A stretch of 64,000 bases of DNA, from contig NZ_CP071090.1 of assembly GCF_017301735.1 (NCBI RefSeq), forward strand, positions 10,778,001 to 10,842,000. The letters run 5' to 3'. Both the position numbers and the translations under genes were made by a program. Below are positions 59,182 through 64,000 of this stretch, piece by piece. The notes under the pieces are model-generated. The model was not told the DNA's origin and made no database searches. It saw only the letters and a list, made by a program, of their open reading frames with translations. The stretch is from Pyxidicoccus parkwaysis. Lineage in GTDB: Bacteria; Myxococcota; Myxococcia; Myxococcales; Myxococcaceae. Every line of letters starts with the position of its first letter. The stretch's first letter is position 1.

Positions 59182-60155
59182 GCACGGCCGTGCCCATGGT
59201 GGCGCCGTGCCGCCGCTGCGCGAGCGCGCTGGAGGCGGAGGACCTGCGCTGCCCCATCTGCGGACTGACGACGCCGCCTCCGGAGCACGGGGCGGTGGAG
59301 CGCGAGGCGGCGAGGGTGGTGCGCTGCGAGAACTGCGGCGCGGCGATGGAGTACTCCGCCGAGGCGAAGGCGCCGAGATGTGACTACTGCGGCTCGACGA
59401 CGCGGGTGGAGACGACGGCGGACCCGGTGGAGCAGGCGGAGGTGTGGCTGCCCTTCACGGTGGAGCCGTCGGCGGCGCGCGGCGCGCTGATGGGCTTCCT
59501 GGGGAAGGGCGGATTCTTCCGTCCGAAGGGGCTGGCGGAGGAGGCGGCGGTGGAGTCGCTGCGACCGCTGTGGTGGCCGGCGTGGAGCTTCCAGGCGGGC
59601 GTGGACGTGAGCTGGACGGCGGACTCGGATGCGGGCTCGGGGCGCTCGGACTGGGCGCCGCACGCGGGGCGCACGCGGTTCGACTTCGAGAACATCCCCG
59701 TGCCGGCCTCGCGGGGACTGAAGGTGAAGGAGTGCGAGGCGCTGGCGCCGCACTACCAGCGGGGCACGGCGGAAGGAGAACCGCGAGGCCCCGAGGGCGC
59801 GCACGTGGAGCGCTTCGAGGCCACGCGCTCGGGAGCCAGGCGCGCGGTGCTGGAGGCGGTGGAGCGGCTGTCTCGCGAGCGACTCCAGCAGGGCGTCATT
59901 CCCGGCCGGCGCTTCCGGAACGTCCATGTCGCCGTGGCCCTCTCCAGCCTGCACACCACGCGGCTCGCGCTGCCCGCGTACGTGCTCGCGTACCGGTACA
60001 AGGGCAAGGCGTACCGCGTGGTGGTGCACGGGCAGGACGCCGGAGTCGTCCTCGGCGAGGCCCCCATCTCCGGATGGCGTGTGGCGGCGGTGGTGGCAGG
60101 AGCGCTCTTCCTCGTGCTGATGGTGTTGTGGCTGAGCGGCGTGTTCGGACGGTGA
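59178..60155 (+). CDS. Zinc-ribbon membrane protein (second of a pair)
   Basis: The 325-residue protein has two zinc ribbons: CRRCASALEAEDLRCPIC (residues 11-28) and CENCG...CDYCGS (near 50-70). A soluble region like that of the upstream protein follows (LRPLWWPAWSFQAGVDVSW, LPAYVLAYRYKGKAYRVVVHGQ), and a C-terminal helix (VAGALFLVLMVLWLSGVF). The two proteins align in their last third (PAYxLxYRxKGxxYRVVVxGQxGxVxGxxPxS), so the pair arose by duplication. It overlaps the upstream stop codon (ATGA). Confidence 0.78.
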   Translation: MSTAVPMVAPCRRCASALEAEDLRCPICGLTTPPPEHGAVEREAARVVRCENCGAAMEYSAEAKAPRCDYCGSTTRVETTADPVEQAEVWLPFTVEPSAARGALMGFLGKGGFFRPKGLAEEAAVESLRPLWWPAWSFQAGVDVSWTADSDAGSGRSDWAPHAGRTRFDFENIPVPASRGLKVKECEALAPHYQRGTAEGEPRGPEGAHVERFEATRSGARRAVLEAVERLSRERLQQGVIPGRRFRNVHVAVALSSLHTTRLALPAYVLAYRYKGKAYRVVVHGQDAGVVLGEAPISGWRVAAVVAGALFLVLMVLWLSGVFGR

Positions 60156-60169
60156 GCCGCGGAGCCCGC

Positions 60170-60419
60170 GAAGGACCGGGCGCGTGAGCGTCGAGGACGT
60201 CACGGCCCGCGCGGTGAGGGCTCAGGTGTCATGTGCTGAGTGGGCGGGCGCATGAGCGTCGAGGACGTCACGGCCCGCGTGGTGAGGGCTCAGGTGTCAC
60301 GTGCTGAGGATGCGGGCGCGTAAGCGTCGAAGACGTCACGGCGCGCGGGGAGGCTCAGGTGTCACGTGCTGAGGATGCGAGCGCGTGAGCGCTGGGAGTG
60401 TCACGGCCCGGGGAATGGC
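60170..60419. repeat. Four-copy 65-68-bp tandem repeat between zinc-ribbon and kinase genes
   Basis: Units begin at about 60185, 60253, 60321 and 60386 (periods 68, 68 and 65). They share tgagcgtcgaggacgtcacggc and caggtgtcacgtgctgag, with the last unit more diverged. The end of the last unit includes the stop codon of the minus-strand kinase gene (60420-60422), so the array covers the kinase 3' end. No gene lies in it. Confidence 0.9.
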
Positions 60420-61682
60420 TCAGGGCATGGGGTCCTTGTCTTCGGGGCTCGTCTGGGGTCCAGCCGTCCCGCCTTCCGAAGCCGGCTCTGGAGTAGTGCC
60501 CGTCGGAGCGGTGCCCACCGGAGTCGGCTCCGGCTCAAGTGGCACCGCGGCCTCCTCCGCCGTCAGCTCCTCCGGGTGCAGGCCGCCTTCGAGCAGCTCC
60601 GCCTGGTTGCGCCGGCTCGTGGCCTCCACGGCCGCGCGGGCCAATTCCTCCGCCGCGTCGTGCCGGCCATAGCTGGGGGCCTGGGCGCGCAGCCAGCCGC
60701 GCAGGGCCGCCGCCATCTCCGCGCCCGACTGGAAGCGCTGCGCCGGGTCCTGACTCAGTGCGCGGATGACGATGGGGCGCAGGTCGTCGGGGAGGTTCAC
60801 CACGAGCCGCGTCACCTGCTCGGAGCCGAGGCGCACCATCCTCGCGGCCACCTCGTTCACGGGCATCCAGGTGGGGCCCTGGGCCTCCAGGGGCTTCGCC
60901 TCCTCGCCGCCCTCGGGTTGCAGCGGAGGCACGGGCACCGTGTCCTCCACCATGAGCGGGTGCCGGCTCGTGAGGAGCTCCAGCAGTACGAGCCCCAGGG
61001 AGAACAGGTCCGAGCGTGCATCCACCGGCGCCCGCCGCAGCGCCTCGGGGGACGCGTAGGTGATGTCGCCCTTCACGAGGGGTCGGCTGGTGATTTCGCG
61101 GCCCGTGAGCGCGGAGGCGGCGGCGGTGAAGTTGGTGAGCTTCACCTCACCGTGGATGCCCACGCGGATGTTCCGGGGACTCACGTCGCGGTGGACGATG
61201 TGGAGCGGGCGGTGGAGGTCGTCCGTGAGGGCGTGCGCGTGGTGGAGTGCCTCGGCCACCTCGGACGCGACGTAGGTGGCGAAGGCGGCGGACATGGGGC
61301 TGCGCCGCATGGCGGCGAGGTTGAGCACCGTGTCGAGCGAGCGGCCCTCGACGTACTCCATGACCACGTGCGGAGCGCCGCGGTAGAGCTTCAGGTGGTA
61401 CACCTTGGCGATGTTGGGGTGGTTGAGCCGGAAGGTGAGCTCGACCTCTTCGACGAGCCGGCGGCGCTCGACGAAGCTGGCCGGGTTGCTGAGGCGCTTC
61501 ACCACCACCGGGCCTCCGAGCCCGCCGCGGTAGCGCCGCCGGGCGAGCATGAGGAGCTCGCCGGTGGAGCGGACCTCCAGCTTGCGGATGAACTCGAATG
61601 CCGTGCCTCCCACGGTGAACAGCACCCGTGGCCGGCGAGGGACTTCGGGAATCTCCTCCGTCGTCGTGTCGGGCGTCGTCAT
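60420..61682 (-). CDS. Ser/Thr protein kinase-like protein, predicted pseudokinase
   Basis: The 420-residue protein has a kinase fold with the ATP-lysine Lys62 in VVVKRL and the catalytic-loop HRDVSPRN (His164, Asp166). In place of DFG there is NFT (Asn184-Phe185-Thr186), so the magnesium-binding aspartate is missing. The glycine-rich loop is absent too (STGELLML). The APE-like ASPEA and DLFSLG are kept. The C-terminal 100 residues are Pro/Glu/Thr-rich. It is probably catalytically inactive and acts as a scaffold. The start at 61682 is the first in-frame ATG after the upstream gap. Confidence 0.88.
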   Translation of the reverse strand: MTTPDTTTEEIPEVPRRPRVLFTVGGTAFEFIRKLEVRSTGELLMLARRRYRGGLGGPVVVKRLSNPASFVERRRLVEEVELTFRLNHPNIAKVYHLKLYRGAPHVVMEYVEGRSLDTVLNLAAMRRSPMSAAFATYVASEVAEALHHAHALTDDLHRPLHIVHRDVSPRNIRVGIHGEVKLTNFTAAASALTGREITSRPLVKGDITYASPEALRRAPVDARSDLFSLGLVLLELLTSRHPLMVEDTVPVPPLQPEGGEEAKPLEAQGPTWMPVNEVAARMVRLGSEQVTRLVVNLPDDLRPIVIRALSQDPAQRFQSGAEMAAALRGWLRAQAPSYGRHDAAEELARAAVEATSRRNQAELLEGGLHPEELTAEEAAVPLEPEPTPVGTAPTGTTPEPASEGGTAGPQTSPEDKDPMP

Positions 61683-61851
61683 CTCCTGCCTCTGGACCTC
61701 TGAAGTCGAGTTGGGACTGCTCGACGCGTGAGGTAGCACGAATACGGGCCCGCAGGGAACCTCCTACGTTGGATGAAGATGGTTCAACCTGGAAGGTTGT
61801 GGGCCGGACTTCCGCCAGGAGCTCCACGCCGGAGGGGAAGCGACATGGGCC
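61683..61851. other. Spacer between the two kinase genes
   Basis: This 169-bp spacer has AT-rich DNA near 61730-61790 and may hold the promoter of the pseudokinase gene. No terminator is clear. Confidence 0.45.
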
Positions 61852-63063
61852 TCAGTGCCGCTTCCGGAAGCCCAGCGAGGCGAGCCCCCGCCGCAGGGCC
61901 CTCAACCTCTTCCGGAGCCACAGTTGCCACAGCGCGGGCCGTCGCTTGCCGGGCGCAACCGGTCCGGGCTCGGTGGCCGGCGTGCGCCGGCGCGATGGCG
62001 GCAGCGTGTCCGTGTCCCACTCTCCACCGGGCCGCTCCGGAGCGCGTACCCAGCGGCGTAGCTCGCGCGCGTCCTCGTCACCGTCGAAGAACTCCTCGGA
62101 CTCCTCGGTGACGGCGTCCTGCAGCGGGCGCGGCGGGAAGAGCGGCTCGTCCCATGACAGGTCCGCCAGTTCCAGCGCCGCGCTCAGGGCGCCGTACAGC
62201 TCCGCGCCGGTGAGGTAGCGGCCCTCGGCGCGCTTGTGCAGCAGGCGCATCACGATGGCGTCCAGCGCCGCGGGGACTCGCGGGTTGACCTCGGAAGGGG
62301 ACCTCAGCTCCGCCGCCTCGATGCTGGCGAGCAGCGCGGTGGGCGGCAGGTGGGCGGGGTAGGGGAAGCCTCCCGTCAGCACCTCGTACAGCACGAGCCC
62401 GAGCGAGTAGAGGTCATCCGTGGGCTGGAACTGGTAGCGAGAGCCCGGCTCGCGCGTCCCCGTCCAGAAGCGCAGGGCCTCCGGGCTGCGGTAGCTCGGC
62501 GTGCCCGGGGGCAGGCTGCCTCGGGTGATGATTGCCGCGCACGCGTGGTCCCCCGAGCCGAAGTCCACCAGCACCGGCTGCCCATCCGAGACGCGGATGA
62601 TGATGTTGCTGCCCTTGATGTCGCGGTGGAGCACGCCCTCGCGATGGATGGCGTCCAGCGTGAGCGCCACCTGTGAGAACACCTCCACCACGCGTCGCGC
62701 GGAGGGGCGCGAGCGCACGGCCCACTCGGACAGGGTGGGGCCCTCCACGTAGCGGAGGATGAGCACCAGGTAGCCATCGTGCGCGTCCGGCCAGCGGCGG
62801 TAGCCCAGCAGCTCCACGACGTTGGGATGCATCAGGCGCATGAGCACATGGGCCTCCTTCAAGGTGCGAGCGTCCACGCGGGAGTCGTCCTCGGACGAGG
62901 GACCGTGCAGCGCGAACTTGAGCGCCACGGGCCGGCGCGTCTCCGACTCGGCGAGGAAGATGGCGCCGTAGCCACCAATGGCCAGCCGCCGGACGATGCG
63001 GAAGGCGCCGATCTCCTCCGAGTCGCGCAGGAGCAGCGGGTGCATGTCCCCGGGCATCGTCAT
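61852..63063 (-). CDS. Ser/Thr protein kinase
   Basis: The 403-residue protein has all catalytic elements: glycine loop IGGYGAIFLAES (30-40), Lys49 in VALKF, catalytic loop HRDIKGSN (Asp148, Lys150), DFGSGD (Asp167), and DDLYSLGLVLYEVL. The C-terminal 120 residues are Arg/Pro-rich and lack a transmembrane helix. It should phosphorylate Ser/Thr in the cytoplasm. It is co-directional with the pseudokinase downstream, so the two may regulate each other. The start at 63063 has GAGG upstream; ATG 63045 is an alternative. Confidence 0.92.
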   Translation of the reverse strand: MTMPGDMHPLLLRDSEEIGAFRIVRRLAIGGYGAIFLAESETRRPVALKFALHGPSSEDDSRVDARTLKEAHVLMRLMHPNVVELLGYRRWPDAHDGYLVLILRYVEGPTLSEWAVRSRPSARRVVEVFSQVALTLDAIHREGVLHRDIKGSNIIIRVSDGQPVLVDFGSGDHACAAIITRGSLPPGTPSYRSPEALRFWTGTREPGSRYQFQPTDDLYSLGLVLYEVLTGGFPYPAHLPPTALLASIEAAELRSPSEVNPRVPAALDAIVMRLLHKRAEGRYLTGAELYGALSAALELADLSWDEPLFPPRPLQDAVTEESEEFFDGDEDARELRRWVRAPERPGGEWDTDTLPPSRRRTPATEPGPVAPGKRRPALWQLWLRKRLRALRRGLASLGFRKRH

Positions 63064-63399
63064 GACGAGCGCCTCCCGAGCCCGGCGCACGAGCGCCGCC
63101 CGAGCCCGACGTCCCAGGTCACGTCGACGCGCGAGCCCGCTCCGGCGCATGCGAGCGGCCTCCGCCAGCAAGGGCGGGGCAAGGGGGTTTCTCTCCCCGC
63201 ATGCGGGGGAGAAGGAGAAGGACGTTGGACGTCCAGGCTACGTCTGGAAGTGGGGGCGGATGGAATCGTGTGCGGCATGTGGACTCAACCTGTGAGGTCC
63301 ATAGCACGTGGGCCGCCTCTTCGGGTAGTCTCCTGCCTTGGACGGTAGGGTTCCCGGCATGGGACGTGACGGTTCGCATTTGGGAGAGGCGCGAGGACG
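63064..63399. other. Gap between kinase and XRE genes
   Basis: The gap contains a near-perfect 25-bp palindrome at 63189-63213 (ttctctccccgcatgcggggg, with only one or two mismatches). The adjacent tggacgtcca at 63226-63235 is a second palindrome. Both lie upstream of the kinase gene (minus) and the XRE gene (plus), so they may be operators. No gene is seen. Confidence 0.55.
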
Positions 63400-63780
63400 A
63401 TGAACGAGGAACTGGCCATCACCGTGGGGACGGCCGCGCGGGCCGCGCGGGTGGGGCTTGGGCTGACCCAGGCGGACGTGGCCGAGCGCGTGGGCATCGC
63501 CATGGAGGTCTACAGTCGGATGGAGCGCGGCAAGGTCCTGCCCAGTGTCACCACGCTCCGGCGCTTGTGCCAGGTGCTGCGCATCGGCGCGGACTCGCTC
63601 CTGGGACTGGAGGTGGCGGCCTTGAATCCCGCCATGGAGGAGCTCGCGCCCATCTCCGCTCCGGGAGAGGATCCGCCGCGCCTGCGCCGGCTCGTGCGCG
63701 CGCTCCGGGCACTGAATGCCGAGCAGCTCCGCGCGGTGTCCCAGGTCGTCCACGGCGCGCTCGGCCTGCTGCGCAGATAG
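63400..63780 (+). CDS. XRE-family transcriptional regulator
   Basis: The 126-residue protein has an N-terminal helix-turn-helix (TAARAARVGLGLTQADVAERVGIAMEVYSRMERG, residues 10-43) typical of Cro/CI-type regulators, and a helical C-terminal half (RLRRLVRALRALNAEQLRAV). It has no ligand or protease domain. It is followed by a close paralog 66 bp downstream. Confidence 0.9.
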   Translation: MNEELAITVGTAARAARVGLGLTQADVAERVGIAMEVYSRMERGKVLPSVTTLRRLCQVLRIGADSLLGLEVAALNPAMEELAPISAPGEDPPRLRRLVRALRALNAEQLRAVSQVVHGALGLLRR

Positions 63781-63846
63781 CGGCGTGGCGCACGCGGTGG
63801 GGCGGGAAACTTGCGTGGCTGGGAGGTCGTGCGACGCTCGTCCACC

Positions 63847-64000
63847 ATGCGTGAGCCCGTCGACCACAAGCTCGCAACCCTGCTGGGAGCGGCCGCTCGC
63901 GAGGCCCGCCAGCGCCTCGGGCTCACCCAGGGTGACGTGGCCGAGCGCATGGGCATGGCCATGGAGGTCTACAGCCGGATGGAGCGCGGGAAGATGCTGC
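63847..64000 (+). CDS. XRE-family regulator (N-terminal part, paralog of the preceding gene)
   Basis: The gene runs off the right edge. The visible 51 residues include LGAAAREARQRLGLTQGDVAERMGMAMEVYSRMERGKML, matching the helix-turn-helix of the preceding gene at most positions (TQADVAERVGIAMEVYSRMERGKVL). It is probably a tandem duplicate. The rest cannot be judged. Confidence 0.88.
   Translation, partial: MREPVDHKLATLLGAAAREARQRLGLTQGDVAERMGMAMEVYSRMERGKML

Overview
The window is about 70% GC, has strong third-position GC bias and AGGAG-type ribosome binding sites, and reads as chromosomal DNA of a myxobacterium, most likely Myxococcaceae (Myxococcus, Corallococcus or Pyxidicoccus). This is inferred from the DUF2378 protein (a Myxococcales-restricted family), two eukaryote-type protein kinases, multi-GAF histidine kinases, an adenylate cyclase fused to a receiver, and many lipoproteins without known relatives. 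There is no phage, IS element, tRNA, rRNA or CRISPR array. Apart from short tandem repeat arrays it looks like ordinary, densely packed chromosome.

Layout. 0-2.5 kb holds molybdenum cofactor genes (mobB, moeA, mobA) with a 57-bp tandem repeat wedged between moeA and mobB. 2.5-9.4 kb holds a lipoprotein, the radical SAM and Memo parts of the AmmeMemoRadiSam system (about 4 kb apart), a DUF2378 protein and a PQQ-type sugar dehydrogenase. 10-20.7 kb is mixed metabolism and envelope: SDR, small beta-barrel, GH15 glucoamylase, lipoproteins, O-methyltransferase, proline dehydrogenase, hydrolase and acyltransferase. 20.8-25.1 kb has a hemerythrin, an AT-hook/zinc protein, tryptophan 2,3-dioxygenase, an Uma2 nuclease-fold protein and an RMD1-like protein. 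25.2-31.3 kb is signalling: a multi-GAF kinase, an OmpA-like lipoprotein with calcium-binding repeats, and an MshEN-REC-cyclase fusion. 31.5-35.5 kb has a universal stress protein, a degenerate sigma-54 activator-like protein, a macrodomain and two small proteins of unknown role. 36-41.6 kb encodes a heme-copper oxidase (SCO1 divergent from a tightly overlapping coxB-coxA-coxC-cytochrome c operon). 41.7-46.8 kb has a LysM/GH19 lysozyme-like enzyme, a large unknown protein, a GNAT and an NTF2-like protein. 47-48.8 kb is a GAF histidine kinase.

49.2-51.5 kb is a coherent redox operon: a four-helix protein with one histidine at the start of each helix (predicted dihaem b-type cytochrome), a YceI protein, and an exported protein with two complete Rieske [2Fe-2S] domains. 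53.1-54.1 kb carries the most striking find: three short paralogous genes, 56, 56 and 59 codons, sharing a nearly invariant 25-residue leader ending in RVRGGEG and a variable Thr/Pro-rich tail ending in a CC-x6-CC motif. They look like RiPP or secreted-peptide precursors. Two of them are a 263-bp tandem duplication including a conserved 5' hairpin, and intrinsic terminators flank the set. Two overlapping ArsA-type ATPase genes lie just upstream. The last 8 kb holds paired zinc-ribbon membrane proteins, one predicted pseudokinase, one apparently active Ser/Thr kinase, and two paralogous XRE regulators, the second cut by the window end.

A recurrent theme is short tandem arrays (unit 46-72 bp) between genes, several of which overlap the stop codon of the neighbouring gene (moeA, the NTF2-like gene, the pseudokinase gene). 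One family member also appears as a 17-residue repeat inside CoxB.
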